A DNA stretch of 64,000 nt from CAJBNH01 sp964447285 (GTDB lineage: Bacteria > Myxococcota_A > UBA9042). Where the stretch lies: NCBI GenBank assembly GCA_964447285.1, contig CAYURO010000017.1:1-64000 (forward strand). The letters run 5' to 3'. This document shows, piece by piece, positions 52,380 through 60,871 of the stretch (positions are counted from its first letter, which is position 1; every line of letters starts with the position of its first letter). Both the position numbers and the translations under genes were made by a program. The notes under the pieces are model-generated. The model was not told the DNA's origin and made no database searches. It worked only from the letters and a program-made list of their open reading frames with translations.

Positions 52380-53456
52380 TCAAATCCGAGCCACCCCAAG
52401 AAACACCGCGTGCAAGCTGACGATCACCACGAGGAACACCACGCGCGCCCGTTCACCCTCCCACCCAAGAAACCGATACGTCATCACCCGATCCGTGCAC
52501 GCCCGAACGCAATCGCCACAAAGCGCGCACGACGGCCCCGGGCGACCGCGGGCAACGTCGGCCGGGGTCAACGCGCCAAAGCGACACTGCGTCAGACACG
52601 CGTGGCAGGCGTCGCAACCGGGCGCAATCCGCATGTCGAATGGCGAGATCCGCCGCCCCACCCGCGTCGCCAGCCACCCCATCGGGCAGAACAGCGTGCA
52701 GTGCGTCATCGCCCCCAAGCGGCGCGACCAGAACACCATCCACGCGACGCCAACGAGGCCAAACCCGATCGCCAGCGCCGCCGCGACCGCGCTGGAAGCG
52801 CCCACCGCCCGCAGGATCACCGCCACCGCGACCACCAACGCAAGCATGACCGGCTGGGCGAACCGCTGCCATTTCGGCAACGCTCCCGGCCGCTTGCGCG
52901 CAGTCGCCGCCAGGTTGTCCCAGGCGCCCACGTAGCACAGGTGACTGCACCAGGCCGGCCCCACCAGCACCAGGGTCGACAGGAACAGGATCGGCATGAA
53001 GAAGCCCTCGCCGCGAAACACGGGGCCTCCGACGATCAGTGCGGGCACGGGCACATGCAGCTTGCCCGTCATCAGGAAGACATCGAACCCCGCAAGGCCC
53101 AAGGCGAACTGACCGAAGAACACGACCGTGAACAGGGTCCACACCCGCCGCCGCCACAGGGCCGACCGCTTGGGGTCCAGCATCCGCTGCGTCACGAAGC
53201 CCGCGTAAGCCGCCAGCGCGAAGGCTTCTGCCCAACCGGCGCCGGGCAGAAACCGCTCGGCCAGCAGCATCGGCCGCGCCACCTTGACCTGGATCACCGC
53301 CAGCAGCGCCCAGGTCAGGAGCACCGCCGACACCACAGGGACAAGGTTTGCGGCCGGTTCGGGCCCCGGAGCACCGTCGTTCGATTCACGTGCAGCCGAA
53401 CCCAAGCCTTTGTAGAGGCTGAGCTTTTGTTGCGTTTGTTGCGACGTGTGCACCAT
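52380..53456 (-). CDS. NapH/CcoG-like 4Fe-4S membrane protein
   Basis: A 358-residue protein with about six membrane segments (about 40-60, 68-85, 103-122, 142-165, 200-240, 335-355) and two [4Fe-4S] motifs near the C-terminus: CDACHACLTQC and CALCGDCVRAC. A CxxxCP-type HCTLFCPMGWL and a WCSHLCYVGAW segment resemble NapH/NosR C-terminal ferredoxin membrane proteins. It likely passes electrons between quinol and another protein. It stands alone, so the partner is unknown. ATG 53456 is favoured because the promoter at 53531-53559 places the transcript start near 53524; the in-frame GTG at 53516 would leave almost no leader. Confidence 0.82.
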   Translation of the reverse strand: MVHTSQQTQQKLSLYKGLGSAARESNDGAPGPEPAANLVPVVSAVLLTWALLAVIQVKVARPMLLAERFLPGAGWAEAFALAAYAGFVTQRMLDPKRSALWRRRVWTLFTVVFFGQFALGLAGFDVFLMTGKLHVPVPALIVGGPVFRGEGFFMPILFLSTLVLVGPAWCSHLCYVGAWDNLAATARKRPGALPKWQRFAQPVMLALVVAVAVILRAVGASSAVAAALAIGFGLVGVAWMVFWSRRLGAMTHCTLFCPMGWLATRVGRRISPFDMRIAPGCDACHACLTQCRFGALTPADVARGRPGPSCALCGDCVRACTDRVMTYRFLGWEGERARVVFLVVIVSLHAVFLGVARI

Positions 53457-53530
53457 GCGGTTCTCGTCCTTGTTGCCCCGGAACCAAGCAGTAGAGAACC
53501 GGCGCGCCGTCACCACGCTCTTCCCGTTGG

Positions 53531-53559
53531 TTCTATGACGCTTTTTACTGGACTGTCAA
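53531..53559 (-). promoter_or_regulatory. Sigma-70 promoter for the NapH-like gene
   Basis: On the minus strand: perfect TTGACA (53559-53554), 17-base spacer, ATAGAA (53536-53531). The -35 box is part of a palindrome, GGACTTGACAGTCC, so a regulator could cover it. Transcription should start near 53524. Confidence 0.6.
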
Positions 53560-53630
53560 GTCCATTGAGTACGAGCTAGCCTGAACCCACCGCCCGTACT
53601 ACCTTGGCCTCGCCAGCCAGGATCATCGCC

Positions 53631-54122
53631 ATGCCCGACCACCCGAACTACATCACGCCCACCGGCCTCGCCCGCCTGCGTGCGGAGTACGACCACCTGC
53701 GCAGGGTCGCTCGCCCCACCGTGGTGCAAGAGGTCGCCGACGCCGCGGCCATGGGCGACCGGTCCGAAAACGCCGAGTACATCTACGGCAAGAAGCGCCT
53801 GCGCGAGATCGACCGCCGCCTGCGCTTTCTGCAGCAGCGCATCGACGCCGCCGTGGTCGTCGACCCACTGGGCCAGCGCAACCCCGACCGTGTGTTCTTT
53901 GGCGCGACCGTGGTGCTGGAGGACGAGCAGGGTCAGGCCAAGACGCTGCACATCGTGGGCGAGGACGAGATCGACGCTGAGGCCGGGCGCATCAGCCATC
54001 GCTCGCCGATCGGCGCGGCACTGCTGGGCAAGTACGTCAACGACGAGGTCAAGGTGGTGACGCCGCAAGGCTCTCGCACGCTGGCCGTCGTGCGGGTCAG
54101 CTACGAGGCGCCGTCGACCTGA
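53631..54122 (+). CDS. greB: Transcript cleavage factor GreB
   Basis: A 163-residue Gre factor. The N-terminal coiled coil carries the acidic tip DAAAMGDRSENAEYIYGKKRLREIDRRL (the DxxENxEY motif), and the C-terminal FKBP-like domain has RISHRSPIGAALLGKYVNDEV. The YGKKRLREID phrase favours GreB over GreA. It rescues backtracked RNA polymerase by stimulating transcript cleavage. ATG 53631 starts the family match; an in-frame TTG at 53604 adds nine residues. Its end overlaps the convergent membrane protein gene by 22 bases. Confidence 0.92.
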   Translation: MPDHPNYITPTGLARLRAEYDHLRRVARPTVVQEVADAAAMGDRSENAEYIYGKKRLREIDRRLRFLQQRIDAAVVVDPLGQRNPDRVFFGATVVLEDEQGQAKTLHIVGEDEIDAEAGRISHRSPIGAALLGKYVNDEVKVVTPQGSRTLAVVRVSYEAPST

Positions 54123-55105
54123 TCCGGTGTGACGGGCGTCAACAGCCGCCGCAGCGTCTGCAGGGCCGCGGGCAGCACCAGGAACAGCGCAGGCACCTGC
54201 GCCCGCACTTCACGCAAGTTGCTGCCCAGCGTGAGCGGCACGAACAGCGCGCAGCCAAACAGCAGCGCGAGTCGATGGTAGCGGTCCAAGTGACGCCACC
54301 CCGCAAACCCAAGGGCAAGCGGCAACCCGAACATCAGCAGGGGCGGGAAGGCGAAGCCGCGGGTCGTCAGCTCGTCCAAGGTGCGCCTCAGTAGCATCCA
54401 CGTGTGGTCCACGGCACCGGCCGACTGGGCGTCGAAGCCACCGGGATAGGCGTACTGCAACAGCTTGAGCGTTCCGATGGCCACAGCAGCCAGACCCGCC
54501 GTCTGCAGTGCCCACGCCATCCGCCGGTCGGCACGCCACGTCCAGACGCCCCACAGGGCCACGATGGGCAGGATGTCGTACTTCACGGCCATGCCGAACA
54601 CCAGCAACACCGCGAATGGCCAGACCTTTCGATCGCGCAGACACCACAGTGCCGCAAGCCAAACCAGCTGCGACAGCCGGTCCCAAGGGTGGAAGAAGTG
54701 GAACAGGTAGGTCATCGGCCCGACGGCACCGTAGAACAGCAGGCCGATGGCCACCCACGGCGGCTCCAGCCAGCGCGCAAGGTACAGCCCGAACAGCACC
54801 AACGAGGCGAACAGGAACAGCGTGTCGAAGGCAAAGTACGCTTCCTTGAGCGGCAAGCCGATGGCGCGGTGCAGCCCCTCCGCAAGCTCGACGTTGACAC
54901 GACGCACGTTGGTGCCGTTGCAGCCCAGGCCCTCCCAAGTCATTCCCGGCGGCGGTCGGTTGTCCAGAATCGCCTGATGGACCACGGCGGCCTTCTCCGG
55001 AGCGGCCGAGTAGACGAGCTGACGACCCAGCCACAGCTGCCACGTCATCGTGATCAGATAGGCCAGCACGATCAGCAGCAGCAGTTGGGTGGTGCGGGGC
55101 TTCAT
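54101..55105 (-). CDS. Predicted GT-C-like integral membrane protein
   Basis: A 334-residue membrane protein with about nine hydrophobic segments. The first loop (about 40-85) is periplasmic-looking and includes NGTNVRRVNVELAEG. Layout and HFFHPWDRLSQLVWLAALW resemble DUF2029/GT-C polyprenyl-phosphate sugar transferases, but no diagnostic DxD is visible. GAGGAG precedes the ATG. It follows the flippase by 24 bases, so the two likely form an operon of glycan or lipid-linked sugar handling. Confidence 0.68.
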   Translation of the reverse strand: MKPRTTQLLLLIVLAYLITMTWQLWLGRQLVYSAAPEKAAVVHQAILDNRPPPGMTWEGLGCNGTNVRRVNVELAEGLHRAIGLPLKEAYFAFDTLFLFASLVLFGLYLARWLEPPWVAIGLLFYGAVGPMTYLFHFFHPWDRLSQLVWLAALWCLRDRKVWPFAVLLVFGMAVKYDILPIVALWGVWTWRADRRMAWALQTAGLAAVAIGTLKLLQYAYPGGFDAQSAGAVDHTWMLLRRTLDELTTRGFAFPPLLMFGLPLALGFAGWRHLDRYHRLALLFGCALFVPLTLGSNLREVRAQVPALFLVLPAALQTLRRLLTPVTPDQVDGAS

Positions 55106-55129
55106 CGGCGGTCTCCTCTTCTGCCGGAG

Positions 55130-56767
55130 CTAGGCGTTGCGACGCCACAGGGGTTCGAGCTTTAGCCATGCCCAGACATAGCGGCGGTCGGCGGCGGTCA
55201 GCAGGTCGAACACGTGCGCCAGCCCCAGATAGGTCGCGGCGTAGAGCACCAATCGAACGACCAGCCCCACGGCCATGCCCGACAGGCCGTCGCCCACGTC
55301 AGGGACCGGCCCACCCAGCGCCACCGCCCACGTCGTCCACGGCAGCAACACCACGCCCGCCAGCACGGCGGCGAGGAAGCGCCGACGGTAGGGGACCCAA
55401 GGAAATACTCTCGCCATGGAGAGTTGCGAGACCGTCGCGATTTGCCGCAGCAGCACGACGATGATGACGACTTGCGCCGCCACCGACCCAAACGCCGCCC
55501 AACCCAGCCCAAGATGGTCGTAGGTCCCCGCCGGGGCGTGGCGACCGACCGTCATCACAAACGCCACCAGCGCGAAGTTGATCGCGGTGTTCACGATCAC
55601 GCCTGCCAGCTGCGACCGCAGGATTGCGCGGGGGTGTCCCAGCGCCATCAGCATCGTCCCATAGGCCGTCACCCGCAGCGGCAGCAGGCACAGGAACATG
55701 CGGAAAGGCAGCGCGGCTGCTGCGTAATTCTTGCCGTACAGCAGCACGATGATCGGCTCTGCCTGCGCCATGGCGAACACGAAGATCGGCAGGATGACCA
55801 GCGCGACCTTCTCGATGCCGGTGTGCCACAGGCCGATGGCATCCCGTGCGGCGGCGGTGCGGTCGTCGCCCTCTGAAGCGATGGCGGACATGCGAGGTAG
55901 CATGGCGACGGCGACGGAATACGAGAGGATGCCGATGAACGGCAGTTCCTGAGCGCCTACGGTGTAGTCTGCAAACACCACGGAAGTGAAAATGAAGCCG
56001 ACAACGTAGGTCGAGAAGTACTTGTTGACCTGCCCCGCCACCGAGTTCAGCCAAAGCGGCACCGCGAACGCCAGCTGCGCGCGCATGCCCCCCGGAAACG
56101 GCTCAGGCATCACGCCGCGATACACCGACTGCCACACGCCGATGGTCGCCGCCAGCCGCGCGATGGCGACCAGCAGGTAGACGGCAAGCAGGGTGACCAG
56201 GTCGGCGCCCAGCGCCGCGGGCACCAGCAGGGACAGGTTGGACGCCAGCGATACGGCCATCGTCCACAGCGACGAGACCCGGTGGCGCTCGACCCCCAGA
56301 AGAAAGGAAGTCAGCGCGCTGCTTGGGAATTCGAACACGACCGTGACGGCGATCACCAGCAGCGGCAGCGTCAGCCCAACGTGACTGGATGGCTGCAACC
56401 CAGGCACCAGCGCCAGCGCGGCGATGACCAGCGCAGACACCAGCCCCAGGCCGGTCAACAGCTGCAGCGACTGGCGCACCAGCGTCCGCTGGCGAGCGGG
56501 CGGCAGACGCGGCAGGAAGAACAGCTGCGAGTCGGGGATGGCCAGCAAACCAAGCCCCGTGGCCGTCGCCAGCACCGTCAGAGTGAACGCGAGGGAGCCG
56601 TACGCCTCCTTGTCCATCAGCCGGACGATGGCGAACGCCTTCAGGCCGTCGAAGATCGCGACGATCAGGCGCCCGAACACGACCGCACCCACCTGAACCG
56701 ACAGCTTCGCCCCCACTTTCGGAGGGGTTTGAGGGGGCTGGGCAGGGGCAGGGACGGTCATGCGCAT
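55130..56767 (-). CDS. Wzx-type polysaccharide flippase (MOP superfamily)
   Basis: A 545-residue membrane protein with about 14 hydrophobic segments spread over its length and an oligosaccharide-flippase pattern: ASNLSLLVPAALG, VPLWLNSVAGQVNKYFSTYVVG and YGKNYAAAALPFRMFL. It should move lipid-linked glycan across the inner membrane. The first residues are Pro-rich. ATGs at 56761 and 56767 are close; the first is used here. It is divergent from the GT4 gene at 56891 and heads an operon with the GT-C-like gene. Confidence 0.85.
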   Translation of the reverse strand: MRMTVPAPAQPPQTPPKVGAKLSVQVGAVVFGRLIVAIFDGLKAFAIVRLMDKEAYGSLAFTLTVLATATGLGLLAIPDSQLFFLPRLPPARQRTLVRQSLQLLTGLGLVSALVIAALALVPGLQPSSHVGLTLPLLVIAVTVVFEFPSSALTSFLLGVERHRVSSLWTMAVSLASNLSLLVPAALGADLVTLLAVYLLVAIARLAATIGVWQSVYRGVMPEPFPGGMRAQLAFAVPLWLNSVAGQVNKYFSTYVVGFIFTSVVFADYTVGAQELPFIGILSYSVAVAMLPRMSAIASEGDDRTAAARDAIGLWHTGIEKVALVILPIFVFAMAQAEPIIVLLYGKNYAAAALPFRMFLCLLPLRVTAYGTMLMALGHPRAILRSQLAGVIVNTAINFALVAFVMTVGRHAPAGTYDHLGLGWAAFGSVAAQVVIIVVLLRQIATVSQLSMARVFPWVPYRRRFLAAVLAGVVLLPWTTWAVALGGPVPDVGDGLSGMAVGLVVRLVLYAATYLGLAHVFDLLTAADRRYVWAWLKLEPLWRRNA

Positions 56768-56890
56768 CCAGAGGCGGCGAAGTGCGGCCGACTGCGGGTG
56801 TACCACGAGAGGCGTCGGCTGGCGAAGGATCGCCACGGGTTCTATGCTCGCGCCCTCGGCGCCCCCCGAAGCGGGAGGCAGGAGTCGTGC

Positions 56891-58171
56891 GTGGCCAAGA
56901 CCAAGCGTTTGCTGATGCTCGCCTATTTCTGGCCCCCGATGGGCGGTGCCGGCGTTCAACGCGCACTCAAGCTCGCCAAGGCCGCCCCCGACTTCGGCTG
57001 GGAGGTCTCGGTCGTTGCGGGTCAGGCGCGTCCCGGCGACCTGCAGGACGCGTCGATGCTGACCGAAGTGCCCGCCGAGATGAACGTGCAGCGTCGCGAC
57101 CACCTGCGCGTGCACACGCGCCTGCTGAGCCGCTGGATGCCGCCAGACCCCTACGTCGCGTGGTACGGTCCGGCGCTGAACGCGGCGCGTGAGCTGGCGT
57201 TGGTACAGCCGTTCGACGCCCTGCTCTCGACCTCGATGCCCTACACGACGCACTTGGTTGCGCGCACGCTGAAGCACGAGCTGCGGGTGCCGTGGCTGGC
57301 CGACCTGCGCGACCCTTGGACCGACAACCGCTTTTTGGCCGCGTATCAGGGCAACGGCCTGCGCTCACGCTTCCGCCGCGCCGTCGACGGGCGCATGGAA
57401 CGCGGCGTGTACGACGACGCGGACATGGTGTCGGTGACGGCGGGACCGTTGCGCGACCTCCTGATCGACCGTTGGCATTTGTTGCCAGAGCGCGTGTTGC
57501 TTGCGCGAAACGGCTTTGACGAGGCGGACTTCGACGGAGTGCTGCCCCTGCCCTCGCCACGGCCGCCGGTCGACCCGGCACAGCGACAGGACCGGGCGCT
57601 GGAAGTGCTGTTCGCGGGAAGCCTTTACGAGGGCTACACCATCGAGCCATTTCTGGCCGCGTGGGAGGCGTTGCTTGCGCGCCGACCGGACGTGCGCATC
57701 CGGCTGGTGGCGCACACCCAGGCCAAGGGGCTGCTGCAACGGCTGGTCGAGCGCTTTCCAGTCGCGGGTCCGTTGGTCGAGATCGGCCCTCGCGTGCCGC
57801 ACCGCGAGATCGTCGCGCGCTATGGTCGAGCCGATATGCTGGTGTTGTCGACCCTGGACGCCCTGTCGATCCCCGGAAAACTGTTCGAGTACATCCGCTC
57901 GGGCACTCCCGTCTTCGCCTGTTCGGTGCCCGACGCCGAGTCGCACGCCCTGCTGGGCGACACGCAGACCGGGGTCGCGGTCCCGCACGATGACCCGGTG
58001 GCGGGGGCGGCCCAGCTCGAAAGGTGGTACGACGCCTGGCGCCGGGGGCAGCCCCTGACTCAACCCAACGGACGGGCAGTCGAGCAGCTGGAGCGGCGGG
58101 TGTCGTACCGCAAGATGTTTGCAGCACTGGATGACCTGACGGGGCAATTTCGGGCGGAATCGCGGCACTAG
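56891..58171 (+). CDS. GT4 family glycosyltransferase
   Basis: A 426-residue GT-B transferase: opening LLMLAYFWPPMGGAGVQRALKL, VPWLADLRDPWTDN, VTAGPLRDLL, then VLFAGSLYEGYTIEPFL, LVEIGPRVPHREIVARYGRADMLVLST and GKLFEYIRSGTPVFA. GTG 56891 follows AGGAG by 7 bases; the frame stays open far upstream antisense to the flippase, which is not coding. It resembles the transferase at 43038. Divergent from the flippase, so it may share promoters with that operon. Confidence 0.83.
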   Translation: MAKTKRLLMLAYFWPPMGGAGVQRALKLAKAAPDFGWEVSVVAGQARPGDLQDASMLTEVPAEMNVQRRDHLRVHTRLLSRWMPPDPYVAWYGPALNAARELALVQPFDALLSTSMPYTTHLVARTLKHELRVPWLADLRDPWTDNRFLAAYQGNGLRSRFRRAVDGRMERGVYDDADMVSVTAGPLRDLLIDRWHLLPERVLLARNGFDEADFDGVLPLPSPRPPVDPAQRQDRALEVLFAGSLYEGYTIEPFLAAWEALLARRPDVRIRLVAHTQAKGLLQRLVERFPVAGPLVEIGPRVPHREIVARYGRADMLVLSTLDALSIPGKLFEYIRSGTPVFACSVPDAESHALLGDTQTGVAVPHDDPVAGAAQLERWYDAWRRGQPLTQPNGRAVEQLERRVSYRKMFAALDDLTGQFRAESRH

Positions 58172-58271
58172 GCGCACCGCCTTGACGCGGACGGGCTCCA
58201 ACTCCACGCTGCCCGCTCATCCCCGATGGTCGGCCCCAAGGCCCCCCCCGCCCAGACGGGAACGGAAGGAC

Positions 58272-59633
58272 ATGAAACAGCGCGTCAACTGGTACGTCTT
58301 GGGCCTGGCCGCGTTCGTGCTCGCCAGCATGGGCGTCGTCTGGCTGGCGTGGAGCTTCGGTGCGCCGGACCCCGTCGCCGCGGAAGAAGCCGTGGCAGTT
58401 GAGGAAGAGCCCGAACCCGCGGCAGAACCCCCGCCAACCGCCCCAGAGGCGCCGATCCGTGTCCAAGCGGCGTCCCCAACCCCCGCACCGGCAGCCGTGG
58501 CCGGGGAACAGCCCGAAGTCTTCACCGGCGTGTCCGGCAAGGTCGTCAACTCGCGCGCCCTGCCGGTGGCCGACGCCTATGTCCGCTTCATGGTCGCCGG
58601 AGAAGAACAGTGGATCCGCACGGATGGCCAAGGGATCTTCAACTGGCAGCAACCCACCGGCACCGACCTGCGCAACATGACGGCCCAAGCGGCGGCTCCG
58701 GCGTATGCGCCCTCGCCTGCGCTGCCGATCCAGCCGGGGGTCGAGGCGCTGCTGCGTCTGGGCGACGGCGGCAGAATGCGAGGTCGGGTGATCGACGCAT
58801 CTGGAACCCCCATCAAGGGTTACCTGCTCGCGGTGGATGAGGCGCGGGTAGAACTGCCCTTGCCCGGCGGCGCGCGTGTCTACCCGCCGCAGCCGTTTTC
58901 CAGCGACGACGGCACCTTTGAGCTGGGGCCGCTGCAACCCGGCCGCTTCGATCTGCGGGCCCAGGCTCCGGACCTCGCGCCCGGATTCTCACGCGATGTG
59001 GTCGTGGCGGCGGGGCAAACGACCGACGGCATCGTGATCGTGGTCTCAGCAGGAGCGAAAGTCCGCGGGCGGGTGACTTCCGCGACGGATGGCAAGCCGG
59101 TCGAGCGCGCGCGCGTGATGGTGTTCGACCCGAATTCGGCCATGCCCTCCAAGGTCGCGGTGACCGACGCCACCGGTTCGTACGAAGTGACGGGCGTGCC
59201 CCAAGGTCGCCGAAGCCTGCGGGTGCAATCCGAGGGCTTTCTGGCAGAGATGGCGAGCGGCATCGAGGTGCCGGCATCGGGCGAGGTGGTCCGCGACGTG
59301 CAGCTGCGGCAGGGAGCGCCGGGCGAGCGGTTCTCGTTCCAAGGCATCGGCGCAACGCTGGGCAAGGACGAGCGCGGCATCGTGATCGCCAACTTGATGG
59401 ACGACTCGCCGGGTGCAAAGGCGGGGCTGCAAGCCGGCGACGTGATCGTGTCGGTGGATCGCGTCGCAGCCAGCGGAATGCAGGTCGGTCAGGTCGTCGA
59501 GCTGATCCGCGGTGAGGCCGGCGTGCCCGTGACCCTGGAGGTCGAGCGCGGCGGCGTGCGCCAGACGGTGACGATCGAGCGCGGGCGGGTCGTCGTCAAG
59601 TCGCCGCACGGTCCGCAAGGCCCCGGCGAGTGA
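58272..59633 (+). CDS. Membrane-anchored carboxypeptidase-regulatory-like and PDZ-domain protein
   Basis: A 453-residue protein with an N-terminal membrane anchor (about 8-28), an acidic Pro/Glu-rich linker (30-80), then two or three carboxypeptidase-regulatory-like beta-sandwich domains (about 90-170, 175-260, 270-350) and a C-terminal PDZ domain (about 365-440; GIVIANLMDDSPGAKAGLQAGDVIVSVD). There is no protease active site, so it may be an adaptor. Location is the periplasm. GGAAGG precedes the ATG. The next gene begins 41 bases later. Confidence 0.82.
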   Translation: MKQRVNWYVLGLAAFVLASMGVVWLAWSFGAPDPVAAEEAVAVEEEPEPAAEPPPTAPEAPIRVQAASPTPAPAAVAGEQPEVFTGVSGKVVNSRALPVADAYVRFMVAGEEQWIRTDGQGIFNWQQPTGTDLRNMTAQAAAPAYAPSPALPIQPGVEALLRLGDGGRMRGRVIDASGTPIKGYLLAVDEARVELPLPGGARVYPPQPFSSDDGTFELGPLQPGRFDLRAQAPDLAPGFSRDVVVAAGQTTDGIVIVVSAGAKVRGRVTSATDGKPVERARVMVFDPNSAMPSKVAVTDATGSYEVTGVPQGRRSLRVQSEGFLAEMASGIEVPASGEVVRDVQLRQGAPGERFSFQGIGATLGKDERGIVIANLMDDSPGAKAGLQAGDVIVSVDRVAASGMQVGQVVELIRGEAGVPVTLEVERGGVRQTVTIERGRVVVKSPHGPQGPGE

Positions 59634-59674
59634 GTTTGGTGGCGGCAAGCCCCAAGAGAAGCAAGGAGTTCCGA

Positions 59675-60754
59675 ATGCCCACGGTTCAGGAGACGCGCGA
59701 GGGAATTGCGCAGAACGACGCGCTGTACGCGATGCACTTCTCAGGTCACTCGCGCCTGACGAGGGACCTTGCTCTGCTGGACGGCATGCTGGCGTCGGCG
59801 CGACAGCTGCTGCAGGACGCTCGCGAGGCGAAGGGTGAGGCGCGCAAAGAGCTGCTGGCAACCGTGCAGAAGCAGATCGAGCTGTACGGCAGCGAGCGAA
59901 CGGCGATTGCAGAGGCCAAGCGTGCGGTTGGACCCGCCGGAGTGGCGGTAGCGCAAGTGATCGAACGGTCCAGCTATGCCGCACACCGCTACACCCGCCA
60001 CTTCGCCAATCAGGAACGGGGCAGCCGGGACGCAGGGATGCTGCTGGACGTGATCACGGAGTTGCAGGCGATGAAGGACGAGGTCGACGTGCACCGTCAG
60101 ACCCTGAGCGACGACGGGTTCGCCGACGACGTGGAAGTGCTGGAACGGCGAGTGGATCTGTTCCTGAAGGAGCGCCGCGCCATCGCAGAGGCGCGCACCG
60201 AGGACACACGCGACGCCCAGTCCGGGGTGCTCGCCCGCGCGGCCAACACCATGTTCGCACTGTATCGCGAGGGCTTTGCCGGGCAGAAGCGGGTCTCGCG
60301 CCGCCCGGAGCTGTTGGCGCGCATGATCGAGAGTCTCGAAGACATCCGCGACCGCATGGAAGCCCTTGTCGCCCAAGGATTTCACGACGATCAACACGAC
60401 AAGAATCACGAAATCGTCCTGGGGCGCATCGAGGCGTGGCAGACGGAGGTGGACGCGATTCGCGAGGCGCGCCGCGCCGCCGCCCTGCCCGATCTGGTCG
60501 ACGAGCTGTGGGCCGCCGCGCAGGCGGACCTGACCGCCTACGGCGAGCACTTCGCTGGAATGACCCGCAAGACCCGCGACCTGGACAAATTGCGCGGCAT
60601 TTGCGGCCGGCTGGACGAGATCGAACGGCAGCTGACCGCTCTGGCCCAAGTGCAGGCCTGGACAGAGCTCGACCGGCACCTGTCGACCACCCGCGACGCA
60701 CTGTCGCTGTACCAGCGCGAATACGACGAGATCGTCAAGGCCCAAGCCAGCTAA
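59675..60754 (+). CDS. Unrecognised protein of four helical repeats
   Basis: A 359-residue all-helical protein with no signal peptide. It contains four repeats of about 90 residues, with a shared opening at 18 (YAMHFSGHSRLTRD), 105 (RYTRHFANQERGSRD), 196 (LYREGFAGQKRVSR) and 288 (AYGEHFAGMTRKTRD). Each continues with LLxxxIxxLxxIxxxM-like helices and, in repeats 1-3, ends ExxAIxEAR. The HFxx core falls at 21, 109, 200 and 292. AAGGAG lies 7 bases before the ATG. It follows the PDZ protein gene closely, so the two may work together. I recognise no family; the repeat plan suggests an extended helical bundle or scaffold. Confidence 0.8.
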   Translation: MPTVQETREGIAQNDALYAMHFSGHSRLTRDLALLDGMLASARQLLQDAREAKGEARKELLATVQKQIELYGSERTAIAEAKRAVGPAGVAVAQVIERSSYAAHRYTRHFANQERGSRDAGMLLDVITELQAMKDEVDVHRQTLSDDGFADDVEVLERRVDLFLKERRAIAEARTEDTRDAQSGVLARAANTMFALYREGFAGQKRVSRRPELLARMIESLEDIRDRMEALVAQGFHDDQHDKNHEIVLGRIEAWQTEVDAIREARRAAALPDLVDELWAAAQADLTAYGEHFAGMTRKTRDLDKLRGICGRLDEIERQLTALAQVQAWTELDRHLSTTRDALSLYQREYDEIVKAQAS

Positions 60755-60800
60755 CTTGCCGTACCGCCAAACGAACAGGCGTTGCTGCCGCGCCCTCAGG

Positions 60801-60830
60801 TGGACACTGCCGATGCGAGTCTGCTATGTC
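60801..60830 (+). promoter_or_regulatory. Candidate sigma-70 promoter
   Basis: TGGACA at 60801-60806 and TATGTC at 60825-60830 with an 18-base spacer, about 40 bases before the ThrE-like gene. Predicted by eye. Confidence 0.38.
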
Positions 60831-60871
60831 CGCATCACGACGACGATCTTCCGTCCCGCTGAACCCAAGCC

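Noticed and set aside
52380..53456. Part of a periplasmic nitrate reductase operon
   Set aside because: No nap, nos or related reductase genes lie beside it; only the ferredoxin-membrane layout resembles NapH.
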